Shown piece after piece: positions 27,345 through 34,902 of a stretch of DNA of 64,000 nucleotides. Where the stretch lies: the NCBI RefSeq assembly GCF_016862195.1, contig NZ_BOMM01000070.1, positions 31,506-95,505 on the forward strand, in the 5' to 3' direction. A model generated the notes under the pieces. It was not told the DNA's origin. It searched no databases and saw only the letters and a program-made list of their open reading frames with translations. Each line of letters begins with the position of its first letter. Position 1 is the stretch's first letter. A program made the translations under genes and the position numbers. This stretch comes from Paractinoplanes ferrugineus. Its GTDB lineage: Bacteria > Actinomycetota > Actinomycetes > Mycobacteriales > Micromonosporaceae.

Positions 27345-27971
27345 TTACGGTGCGACGATGAGCGGGTTGCCGGCCGCGCGGGCGGCGTCGAACCGCTTGG
27401 TGACATCAGCCCAGTTGACCAGGTCCCACAGGCGGTCGACGTAGTCCGGGCGCACGTTCTTGTACTGCAGGTAGTAGGCGTGCTCCCAGGCGTCGAAGGC
27501 CAGGATCGGGGTCGAGCCCTGACCGACGTTGCCGTGGTGGTCGTAGACCTGCTCCACGATCAGGCGCTGCGACAGGGGCTCCCAGGCCAGGATGCCCCAG
27601 CCCGAGCCCTGCACGCCCTTGGTGGCGGTGGACAGCTGCCCGGCGAACGCCTCGAAGGATCCGAAGTGTTCCTCGATGGCCGCGGACAGGTCACCGTCGG
27701 GGCGGTCACCGCCGTCCGGCGACAGGTTGTTCCAGAAGATCGAGTGCAGGACGTGGCCGGACAGGTTGAACGCGAGCGTCTTCTCCAGGCCGACCAGGGT
27801 GGTGAAGTCGCCCTTGTCGCGGGCCTCGGCGAGCTGGTCGAGGGTGTCGTTGCTGCCCTTGACGTACGCGGCGTGGTGCTTGGAGTGGTGCAGTTCGAGG
27901 ATCTGGCCACTCATGGCGGGCTCGAGTGCGCCGTAGTCGTAGGGCATGTCGGGAAGCGTGTAGATAGCCAT
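27345..27971 (-). CDS. sodF: Fe/Mn superoxide dismutase
   Basis: 208 residues. Metal ligands in LELHHSKHHAAYV, NLSGHVLHSIFWNNL and FDAWEHAYYLQYKN. Converts superoxide to peroxide and oxygen. ATG 27971 has GGAAGG upstream (a second ATG lies two codons before). Iron-type is assumed because the operator upstream matches the Nur box, and in Streptomyces Nur represses sodF when nickel is available for Ni-SOD. Manganese use cannot be excluded. Confidence 0.92.
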   Translation of the reverse strand: MAIYTLPDMPYDYGALEPAMSGQILELHHSKHHAAYVKGSNDTLDQLAEARDKGDFTTLVGLEKTLAFNLSGHVLHSIFWNNLSPDGGDRPDGDLSAAIEEHFGSFEAFAGQLSTATKGVQGSGWGILAWEPLSQRLIVEQVYDHHGNVGQGSTPILAFDAWEHAYYLQYKNVRPDYVDRLWDLVNWADVTKRFDAARAAGNPLIVAP

Positions 27972-28002
27972 TCTCAACCTTCCACTTGCCGGTCCTTAGC
28001 TG

Positions 28003-28019
28003 TTGCCCTCATCTTGCAA
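28003..28019. promoter_or_regulatory. Nur-type operator e (sodF promoter)
   Basis: TTGC CCTCATCTT GCAA, perfect dyad, 32 bases upstream of the sodF start and 38 bases beyond the ureG 3' end. Confidence 0.78.
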
Positions 28020-28056
28020 CACCAACCGAATGGCATGTGGGTAAGGCTGCCCTGTC

Positions 28057-28776
28057 TCACACCGTGGCAGTGGGATCACGCGGGCCGGAGCGCAGGTGGG
28101 TGCGGATCCACCCGGCGGCGGCGGTGGCGCCGGGGTCGTCCGTCAGGGACTGGAAGATCGTCGGGAGGTCTCCGCGGCGGGTGCGGGCATCGCGATCCAT
28201 GACCGTCAGGTCGGCGCCGACGTGCGGAGCCAGGTCGGTCTTGTTGATGACGAGCAGGTCGGCGGTGGTGACACCCGGGCCGCCCTTGCGGGGCACCTTG
28301 TCCCCGCCGGCCACGTCCACCACGAAGATCTGCCGGTCGATCAGGCCTTTGCTGAAGGTGGCGGTGAGGTTGTCCCCGCCGCTCTCCACCAGGATCAGGT
28401 CGAGCGGGCCGAGGGTGGTCTCGAGTTCCTCGATGGCGTCCAGGTTGGCCGAGATGTCGTCGCGGATCGCGGTGTGCGGGCAGCAGCCGGTCTCGACCGC
28501 ACGGACCCGGTCGGCGGGCAGCACGCCGTTGCGCAGCAGGAAGTCGGCGTCCTCGGTGGTGTAGATGTCGTTGGTCACGACGGCGAGCCGCACCTCGGCG
28601 GCGAGCGTGCGGCAGAGCGCCGCGACCAGGGCGGTTTTTCCGGAACCGACCGGGCCGCCGATCCCCACGCGGAGCGCCCGCCGGCCCGCGCCGAGGGGCT
28701 CGTGCGGGTCGGAGTCGGGATGCGGGTGCGAGTGCGGGACCTCGCCGGGCTCGTGTCCGTGGATCTCGGTGGTCAT
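28057..28776 (-). CDS. ureG: UreG-type nickel-chaperone GTPase
   Basis: 239 residues. His-rich N-terminus (HGHEPGEVPHSHPHPDSDPH) that could store metal, P-loop GGPVGSGKTA, the Cys-Pro-His metal site in ETGCCPHTAIRDDISANLDAIEEL, NKTD and the UreG block VVDVAGGDKVPRKGGPG. Delivers nickel during urease maturation with UreDF. No urease or other ure genes are in the window. ATG 28776 overlaps the tsaD stop by ATGA, so it is the second gene of a tsaD-ureG operon under a Nur-type operator. Confidence 0.93.
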   Translation of the reverse strand: MTTEIHGHEPGEVPHSHPHPDSDPHEPLGAGRRALRVGIGGPVGSGKTALVAALCRTLAAEVRLAVVTNDIYTTEDADFLLRNGVLPADRVRAVETGCCPHTAIRDDISANLDAIEELETTLGPLDLILVESGGDNLTATFSKGLIDRQIFVVDVAGGDKVPRKGGPGVTTADLLVINKTDLAPHVGADLTVMDRDARTRRGDLPTIFQSLTDDPGATAAAGWIRTHLRSGPRDPTATV

Positions 28777-29822
28777 GGGCTTCTCTCTGGTCCGGCCGGT
28801 GGAATCAGGGCGCTGGTCAGGGTCAGTGTGGGATGCATGGCCAGGTCGAGCGGACTCGGTGGCCGGCCGGCTCGGGCGAGCAAATCGCCGACCGCGGCGA
28901 TCATGGCGCCGTTGTCGGTGCACAGTCGCGGTGTGGGAACGCGCAGCCGGATGTCGGCGGCGGCGCATCGCTGGGCGGTGAGCGAGCGGACGCGGCTGTT
29001 CGCGGCGACGCCACCGACCATCAGAAGCGTGTCGCAGGCGTATTGCCGGCCGGCGGCGACAGCCTTGCGCGACAGCGTGTCGGCCACGGCTTCCTGGAAC
29101 GAGGCGGCGACGTCGGCGACCGGCAGCGGCCCGGTGTGCCGTTCGACCCAGCGGGCGACGGCGGTTTTCAGGCCGGAGAACGAGAACGCGTACGGGTCGT
29201 CGCGGGCACCGGTCAGCGGCCGCGGGAACGCGATCGCTTCGGGGTCGCCGTCGAGGGCGGCGCGGTCGATCGCCGGGCCGCCGGGGTAGGGCAGGCCGAG
29301 CAGCCGGGCGACCTTGTCGAAGGCCTCGCCGGCCGCGTCGTCGAGCGTGTCACCGAGGTGCACGACGGGGTCGCGGGCGAGGTCGCCGAGCAGTAGCAGC
29401 GAGGTGTGCCCGCCCGAGACGATCAAGGCTACGCAGCGCTCGGGCAGGGGGCCGTGTTCCAGGGTGTCGACCGCGGCATGACCCGCGAGGTGGTGCACCC
29501 CGTAGAGCGGCACCCCGAGAGACAATGCGTAGGCCTTGCCGGCGGCCAAGCCGACCTGCACCGCCGAGGCCAGGCCGGGCCCGGCCGTGACCGCCACCAC
29601 GTCGACGTCCGCCAGCCGAACCCCGGCGTGGTCGACGGCGTGGCGCACCATCGACGGGAGCGCCTCCAGATGGGCACGGGCGGCGATCTCCGGCACGACC
29701 CCTCCGAACCGGGCGTGTTCGTCCATGCTGGACGCCAGCGCGTCACCCAGCAGTACTCCGTCGCGGACCAGGCCGACGCCGGTCTCGTCGCACGAGGTCT
29801 CGATTCCGAGTACCAAGGCCAT
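28773..29822 (-). CDS. tsaD: tRNA N6-threonylcarbamoyladenosine synthase subunit TsaD, probable second copy
   Basis: 349 residues, full length. LGIETSCDETGVGLV, the metal ligands in GVHHLAGHAAVD, GGHTSLL, and the late Asp in LCTDNGAMIAA are all present, so it looks functional. Transfers threonylcarbamoyl to A37 of tRNAs with TsaB/TsaE. The usual tsaE-tsaB-rimI neighbours are absent and ureG follows instead, so I infer an extra, metal-regulated copy. Start at ATG 29822; operators f1/f2 lie about 50-80 bases upstream. Confidence 0.9.
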   Translation of the reverse strand: MALVLGIETSCDETGVGLVRDGVLLGDALASSMDEHARFGGVVPEIAARAHLEALPSMVRHAVDHAGVRLADVDVVAVTAGPGLASAVQVGLAAGKAYALSLGVPLYGVHHLAGHAAVDTLEHGPLPERCVALIVSGGHTSLLLLGDLARDPVVHLGDTLDDAAGEAFDKVARLLGLPYPGGPAIDRAALDGDPEAIAFPRPLTGARDDPYAFSFSGLKTAVARWVERHTGPLPVADVAASFQEAVADTLSRKAVAAGRQYACDTLLMVGGVAANSRVRSLTAQRCAAADIRLRVPTPRLCTDNGAMIAAVGDLLARAGRPPSPLDLAMHPTLTLTSALIPPAGPERSP

Positions 29823-29868
29823 GGTCAGCGTCTCAGCCGGTGTCGCCCGGCTCGGGTCATGGGCATTG

Positions 29869-29885
29869 TTGCATGGTAGTAGCTG
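29869..29885. promoter_or_regulatory. Nur-type half-degenerate operator f1
   Basis: TTGC ATGGTAGTA GCTG, right arm weak, 17 bases before operator f2. Together they form a tandem in the divergent tsaD/fur2 promoter region. Confidence 0.5.
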
Positions 29886-29902
29886 TTGCACATCAATGGC
29901 AG
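29886..29902. promoter_or_regulatory. Nur-type operator f2 (fur2 / tsaD divergent promoter)
   Basis: TTGC ACATCAATG GCAG. A -10-like TAGGCT follows at 29904-29909, 6 bases before GTG 29916, which suggests a leaderless fur2 transcript whose promoter is covered by this site. Confidence 0.65.
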
Positions 29903-29915
29903 CTAGGCTGGCGGG

Positions 29916-30368
29916 GTGAAATCGGCGGATGTCATGACCGGCCAGGAACGTCAACGCCGGCTGCATCGGATACGCGACCGGGTTCGCCGCCGGGGGCGGC
30001 GCTGGACGGTGGCCAAGGCCGCCCTCGTCGAGGAACTGCTCGGCGCCTCCGGGCACCTGTCGGCCCGCGAGCTGCACGAAGCCATGACTGCTCAGCACCC
30101 GCAGATGGATCACTCCACGGTCTACCGGGCGCTGCACATCCTGGCCGAGGACGGCATCGTGCACTCTCTGGGCGGCCCGGGCCACACTCTCTTCGGCCTG
30201 GCCGACGAGCCGCACCATCACGTCGTCTGTGGCGTCTGCGGCAGCGTCGCCGAGATCCCCGCCGGCGACCTCGGTGACCTGGTGGCGGCGGCCGAGTCCC
30301 GCACCGGCTACAGCTTCTCCGCCCAGAGTCTGACTCTCGCCGGTCGCTGCGTCGCCTGCGCCGGCTAA
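29916..30368 (+). CDS. Fur-family metalloregulator 2 (Nur/Zur-like)
   Basis: 150 residues. Winged helix RIRDRVRRRGRRWTVAKAALVEELL and DHSTVYRALHILAEDGIVH, metal region DEPHHHVVCGVCG, C-terminal CVACAG. Closely related in layout to the regulator at 22224. It is divergent from tsaD-ureG and shares operators f1/f2, so autoregulation is likely. ATG 29934 is an alternative start. The 3' end overlaps the convergent def gene by 4 bases. Best Nur candidate on position, but unproven. Confidence 0.87.
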   Translation: MKSADVMTGQERQRRLHRIRDRVRRRGRRWTVAKAALVEELLGASGHLSARELHEAMTAQHPQMDHSTVYRALHILAEDGIVHSLGGPGHTLFGLADEPHHHVVCGVCGSVAEIPAGDLGDLVAAAESRTGYSFSAQSLTLAGRCVACAG

Positions 30369-30904
30369 CACACCCCGGCGCCGACGCCCGGGTGCCCGGC
30401 GCTCTCGGCGAGCAGCTTCCTGCGCTGCTTGACCGGCAGCCGGTCGACGTAGAGCAGTCCGTCGAGGTGGTCGCTCTCGTGCTGCAGGCACCGGGCGAGC
30501 AGTCCGGTGCCGTCGATACGGACCGGCCGGCCGCCCAGGTCGAGACCGGTGACGTACGCCGCCGCGGGTCTCGGAACGGACGCGTGCGGGCCGGGGACCG
30601 AAAGGCAGCCCTCGGTGTCGTCGTCCAGGTCCCGGCTCCCCGGCAGGTGCAGCACGGGGTTGACGACGTGGGCGACCACCGGGGTGCCGGTGGCGTCAGG
30701 GCAGTCGACGACGAACACGCGCGCGTCCACGCCGATCTGGTTCGCGGCCAGGCCGACCCCGTGAGCCGCCGCCATGCTGGCGAACATGTCGGCCACCAGC
30801 TGGGCCAGGTCGTCGTCGAACGAGGTCACCGTCGTGCAGCGCCGGTGCAGCACCGGGTTGCCGTAGCGGGTGATCGGTCGTGGGGTACCGGAATGCGTCT
30901 GCAC
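30365..30904 (-). CDS. def: peptide deformylase, probable second copy
   Basis: 179 residues. All three deformylase motifs: GVGLAANQIG, EGCLSVPG and QHESDHLDG (HExxH metal site with the Cys ligand in motif 2). Removes formyl from initiator Met using Fe(II), Ni(II) or Zn. Start taken as GTG 30904; the longer TTG frame would begin inside operator g. TAGTAT lies 8 bases upstream of the GTG, which suggests a leaderless mRNA. No fmt gene is adjacent, unlike the usual housekeeping copy. Confidence 0.9.
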   Translation of the reverse strand: MQTHSGTPRPITRYGNPVLHRRCTTVTSFDDDLAQLVADMFASMAAAHGVGLAANQIGVDARVFVVDCPDATGTPVVAHVVNPVLHLPGSRDLDDDTEGCLSVPGPHASVPRPAAAYVTGLDLGGRPVRIDGTGLLARCLQHESDHLDGLLYVDRLPVKQRRKLLAESAGHPGVGAGVC

Positions 30905-30912
30905 AGTCGCCA

Positions 30913-30918
30913 ATACTA
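30913..30918 (-). promoter_or_regulatory. probable -10 element of leaderless def
   Basis: TAGTAT on the minus strand, ending 8 bases before the GTG of def, with operator g covering the -20 to -36 region. Confidence 0.45.
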
Positions 30919-30923
30919 TGTAA

Positions 30924-30940
30924 CTGCAATCAGGCGGCAA
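30924..30940. promoter_or_regulatory. Nur-type operator g (def / alaS divergent promoter)
   Basis: CTGC AATCAGGCG GCAA, one mismatch from the perfect dyad. It lies 14 bases before the alaS ATG and 19 bases before the def GTG, so one bound dimer could block both. Confidence 0.65.
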
Positions 30941-30954
30941 TAAGGGGTGCGTTT

Positions 30955-33600
30955 ATGCGGACGGCAGAGATCAAGCGGCGATTCCTGGCGCACTTCGAGA
31001 CCCACGGGCACACCGTCGTGCCGAGTGCCCCGTTGCCGGCCGTCGACGACCCCAACCTGTTGTTCGTCGCGGCCGGGATGGTGCAGTTCGTCCCGTACTT
31101 CCTCGGCCACCGCACGCCGCCCTACCGGACGGCCACCTCGGTGCAGAAGTGCATCCGCACACCGGACATCGACGAGGTCGGCAAGACCTCGCGGCACGGC
31201 ACGTTCTTCCAGATGAACGGCAACTTCTCGTTCGGCGACTACTTCAAAGAAGGCGCGATCAAGCTCGCCTGGGAGCTGTCGACCACGTCGCCGGCCGAGG
31301 GCGGCTACGGGCTGGACCCGGAGCGGATCTGGGCGACGGTCTACCTCGACGATGACGAGGCGTACGACCTGTGGCTCAGGACCGGCGTGCCGGTGGAACG
31401 GATCGTGCGGCGCGGCCGCAGCGACAACTTCTGGTCGATGGGCATTCCCGGCCCGGCCGGGCCGTGCTCGGAGCTCTACTACGACCGCGGTCCCGGCTAC
31501 GGCGCGCCCGGCGGGCCGGAGGTGGACGAGGACCGCTACCTGGAGTTCTGGAATCTCGTCTTCATGCAGAACGAGATCGCCGACGTCGCGTCGAAAGAGG
31601 ACTTCCGGATCGTCGGGGAACTGCCGGCCAAGAACATCGACACCGGCATGGGCCTGGAACGGATGGCCTCGATCCTGCAGGGCGTCGACAATCTCTACGA
31701 GATCGACGAGGTCCGCCCGATCCTGGCCCGGGCGGCCGAGCTGACCGGCAAGCAGTACGGCGCGCGTTCCGGGCCCGCCGCCTCGCAGAGCCACCCCGAC
31801 GACGTGCGGCTGCGGGTCGTCGCCGACCACGTGCGGACCGCGCTGATGCTGATCGGCGACGGCGTCACGCCGTCCAACGAGGGCCGCGGCTACGTGCTGC
31901 GCCGGATCGTGCGCCGCGCCATCCGCTCGATGCGGCTGCTCGGCTGGCACGACACGGCCCTGCCGGAGCTGCTACCCGTCGCCCGCGACTGCATGGCCCC
32001 GTCGTACCCGGAACTCGCCACCGACTTCGACCGGATCGCCTCCTCCGCGTACGGCGAGGAAGAGACGTTCCTCGGCACGCTACGTGCCGGCACGACCATC
32101 CTGGACACCGCTATCGCCGAGACCAAGCAGGCCGGCCGCTCCGCGCTGTCCGGAGCCCAGGCGTTCCAGCTGCACGACACGTACGGCTTCCCGATCGACC
32201 TGACCCTGGAGATCGCCGACGAGCAGGGTCTGGACGTGGACGCCGACGGCTTCCGGGCGCTGATGGCCGAGCAGCGCGCCCGGGCCAAGGCCGACGCGAA
32301 GGCCCGCAAGACCGGTCACGCGGATCTGTCGGCCTACCGGGCGGTGCTCGACGGCCACGGGCCCACCGACTGGCTGGCCCACGAGACCCTGGAAACCGCG
32401 TCGAAGGTGCTCGCGATCTGGGCCGGCGGCGTGCCCGCCGGACATGCCGGCGCCGGTGACATCGTCACGGTCGCGCTGGACCGCACCCCGTTCTATGCCG
32501 AAAGCGGCGGCCAGGACTCCGATGCGGGCATGCTCACCGGCTCCAGCCTGCACGCCGAGGTGGTCGACGTGCAACGCCCGGTCGAGGGTCTGGTCGCGCA
32601 CACCGTCCGGATCCTCGACGGCGGTCTCGCCGTCGGTGACACCGTGCACGCCGCCGTCGACCCCGACTGGCGCACCGGGGCCCGGCAGGCCCATTCCGGT
32701 ACGCACGTCGTGCACGCCGCCCTGCGTCAGGTGCTCGGCCCGACCGCTTTGCAGTCCGGCTCGTACAACCGGCCCGGCTATCTGCGCCTGGACTTCGCCT
32801 GGCGTGGCGGGCTGTCCGATGCCACCCGCAGCGAGGTCGAGGAGGCCGCCAATCTGGCGATCCGCCGCGACCTGCCGGTCGGCGTGCGTCACCTGCCGCT
32901 CGAGCAGGCCCGCGTCGAAGGCGCCCTGGCCCTGTTCGGCGAGACCTACGACGAGACCGTCCGGGTCGTCGAGATCGGCGGCGACTGGTCCCGCGAGCTG
33001 TGCGGCGGCACCCACGTCGACCGGTCCGCCCAGATCGGCTCCCTGGCCCTCACCAGCGAGTCGTCGGTCGGCGCCGGCCAGCGCCGCGTCGAGGCCGTCA
33101 CCGGCATCGAGGCGTTCCGCTACCTGGCCCGCGAACGCGACCTCGTCGGCCGGCTCGCCGCCCAGCTCAAGGCCCGCCCGGCGGACCTGCCCGACCGGGT
33201 GACCGCGATGATGGCCCGGATGAAGCAGGTCGAACGGGAAGCCCACGACCTGCGGGACCGGATCGTCGACCTCGACGCGACCGACTTCGCCACCCACGCC
33301 GTCGACCTCGGCGGCACCGCCTACGTCGGCGTCACCACCACCGGCGACGGCAGGCGCCTGGCCGAGAAGGTCCGCGACCGTCTCGGCAACCGGCCCGGCG
33401 TCGTCGGTGTCATCGCCGGGGCCGGCATCGTCGTCACCGTCACACCCGCCGGGCTCGAGCGCGGTCTGTCTGCCGCCGATCTGATCAAACACCTGCTGGC
33501 CGGTCGCGGCGGCGGCAGCGCCGCGCTCGCCCAGGGCAAGGCCACCGGAGACCCGGCCGAGCTGCTCACCCGGCTGCGGGACCTGACCAGCGGATCCTGA
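30955..33600 (+). CDS. alaS: alanyl-tRNA synthetase, probable second copy
   Basis: 881 residues, full length. Class II core (FLGHRTPPYRTATSVQKCIR, MNGNFSFGDYFKEGAI, NTGMGLERMASILQG-like INTGMGLER block as IDTGMGLERMASILQG), editing/zinc site HSGTHVVHAAL and CGGTHV (HxxxH...CxxxH), and a C-Ala domain. ATG 30955 with AAGGGG eight bases upstream. The usual neighbours (mltG, ruvX, recD-like) are absent and it sits in the metal block under a Nur-type operator. I infer an accessory, metal-regulated copy. Confidence 0.93.
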   Translation: MRTAEIKRRFLAHFETHGHTVVPSAPLPAVDDPNLLFVAAGMVQFVPYFLGHRTPPYRTATSVQKCIRTPDIDEVGKTSRHGTFFQMNGNFSFGDYFKEGAIKLAWELSTTSPAEGGYGLDPERIWATVYLDDDEAYDLWLRTGVPVERIVRRGRSDNFWSMGIPGPAGPCSELYYDRGPGYGAPGGPEVDEDRYLEFWNLVFMQNEIADVASKEDFRIVGELPAKNIDTGMGLERMASILQGVDNLYEIDEVRPILARAAELTGKQYGARSGPAASQSHPDDVRLRVVADHVRTALMLIGDGVTPSNEGRGYVLRRIVRRAIRSMRLLGWHDTALPELLPVARDCMAPSYPELATDFDRIASSAYGEEETFLGTLRAGTTILDTAIAETKQAGRSALSGAQAFQLHDTYGFPIDLTLEIADEQGLDVDADGFRALMAEQRARAKADAKARKTGHADLSAYRAVLDGHGPTDWLAHETLETASKVLAIWAGGVPAGHAGAGDIVTVALDRTPFYAESGGQDSDAGMLTGSSLHAEVVDVQRPVEGLVAHTVRILDGGLAVGDTVHAAVDPDWRTGARQAHSGTHVVHAALRQVLGPTALQSGSYNRPGYLRLDFAWRGGLSDATRSEVEEAANLAIRRDLPVGVRHLPLEQARVEGALALFGETYDETVRVVEIGGDWSRELCGGTHVDRSAQIGSLALTSESSVGAGQRRVEAVTGIEAFRYLARERDLVGRLAAQLKARPADLPDRVTAMMARMKQVEREAHDLRDRIVDLDATDFATHAVDLGGTAYVGVTTTGDGRRLAEKVRDRLGNRPGVVGVIAGAGIVVTVTPAGLERGLSAADLIKHLLAGRGGGSAALAQGKATGDPAELLTRLRDLTSGS

Positions 33601-33605
33601 GTCCC

Positions 33606-33677
33606 GAGGCGGCGGCGCTGCCGGCGATCATGCAGCGCGCCGCCGGGATCGTCGCGGCCCGGCAGCGCCGCCGCCTC
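33606..33677. terminator. 19-bp inverted repeat, likely bidirectional terminator
   Basis: GAGGCGGCGGCGCTGCCGG at 33606-33624 is exactly complementary to CCGGCAGCGCCGCCGCCTC at 33659-33677, between the convergent ends of alaS and the NiCoT gene. The 34-base loop has no T-run, so it may act as a barrier rather than a classical intrinsic terminator. Confidence 0.6.
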
Positions 33678-34782
33678 AGTCGCCCGGTGCCAGATCGGCC
33701 GACCAGCGCTGCTCGATGCGCCCGAACCGCCAGACCGCGATCGCCACGACCCAGGCGATCACGAACAGCGCCACGATGCCGTAGCCGGCGTAGTCGAGGG
33801 GGATGGCACCGATCGCGGCCAGCGGCCCGGAGGTGATGTGCGCCTGCTCGTCGAGCACCCCGATCAGCTCGACCGTACCGATGATCAACGCGACTGCGAC
33901 CGAGATCGACGTGATGGTGATGTTGTAGAAGACCTTGCGGACAGGCTTGGCGAACGCCCACCCGTAGGCGGCGTTCATGAACACACCGTCGATCGTGTCC
34001 ATCAGGCACATCCCGGCGGCGAACAGGATCGGCAGCACCAGGATCGAGTAGAACGGCAGGTTGAACGCTGCCGCGCCGCCGGCCAGGACGAGCAGGCCGA
34101 CCTCGGTGGCGGTGTCGAAGCCCAGGCCGAACAGCACCCCGATCGGGTAGATGTGCCATGGTCTGCGGACCGACTTGGTGAGACCGCCGAGGAACCGGTT
34201 CATGAACCCGCGCTTGTTGAGTTGGTCCTCCAACCGCTGTTCGTCGAAGCGGCCGCGTCGCATCGCGCGGAAGACCCGGATGATGCCGAGCAGCACCACC
34301 AGATTGAGGATGCCGAGGATCCACAGGAACACCCCGGACACCGACGCGCCGATCACACCGGTGATCGAGTGCAGTCCGGACCCGTCGTCCTCGACCGGCC
34401 CGGCCAGGGCTTTCACTCCGGCCGCGAGCAGGAACGCCAGCGCGAAGACGATCGTGGAGTGGCCGAGGGAGAACCAGAAGCCGACGGACAGGGGTTTGCG
34501 GTCGGTGTCCTGCATGAGTTTGCGGGTGGTGTTGTCGACCGCCGCGATGTGGTCGGCGTCGAACGCGTGCCGCAGCCCGAAGGTGTAGGCCAGCACACCG
34601 ACGCCGACGGTGAAGACCGGATGGTCCCCGCCGAGGTGGAAATGCCGGGGCACGACCAGCCCGAACAGGATGCCGAAACCGGTGACGTGCAGGAGAACGA
34701 TGAATCCGGCCATGCCGGCGAGCGAACGCCGGTCGCCCGGGGTGAGGCTTTGCCGGAACCGCGACAATCGGGTGTCGACCAT
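33676..34782 (-). CDS. NiCoT-family nickel/cobalt permease (HoxN/NixA type)
   Basis: 368 residues, 8 spans. The family signature GLRHAFDADHIAAVDN lies in helix II, with GFWFSLGHSTIVFALA and LFGLGFDTATEVGLL later. High-affinity secondary uptake of Ni(II) and sometimes Co(II). ATG 34782 follows GGAAGC. Operator h is 85 bases upstream and shared with the divergent zinc-finger gene. Nickel versus cobalt preference cannot be read from sequence. Confidence 0.93.
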   Translation of the reverse strand: MVDTRLSRFRQSLTPGDRRSLAGMAGFIVLLHVTGFGILFGLVVPRHFHLGGDHPVFTVGVGVLAYTFGLRHAFDADHIAAVDNTTRKLMQDTDRKPLSVGFWFSLGHSTIVFALAFLLAAGVKALAGPVEDDGSGLHSITGVIGASVSGVFLWILGILNLVVLLGIIRVFRAMRRGRFDEQRLEDQLNKRGFMNRFLGGLTKSVRRPWHIYPIGVLFGLGFDTATEVGLLVLAGGAAAFNLPFYSILVLPILFAAGMCLMDTIDGVFMNAAYGWAFAKPVRKVFYNITITSISVAVALIIGTVELIGVLDEQAHITSGPLAAIGAIPLDYAGYGIVALFVIAWVVAIAVWRFGRIEQRWSADLAPGD

Positions 34783-34867
34783 GCCGGGCCTGCTTCCAGA
34801 TGAGGTAGCTGTATCAAGCAGGAAAGTACCATCCCGGCGGTCGGTCGCCCGGCCGCTGCGCGGCTTG

Positions 34868-34884
34868 TTGCAACTTCATGGCAA
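34868..34884. promoter_or_regulatory. Nur-type operator h (NiCoT / MucR-like divergent promoter)
   Basis: TTGC AACTTCATG GCAA, perfect dyad. It lies 18 bases before GTG 34903 and 85 bases before the NiCoT start. The bases after it (TAAGGG) repeat those after operator g. Confidence 0.78.
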
Positions 34885-34902
34885 TAAGGGCACGCTGTCC
34901 GG

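Noticed and set aside
32080..33492. 470-residue minus-strand frame opposite alaS
   Set aside because: Antisense shadow; alaS is complete and well supported.
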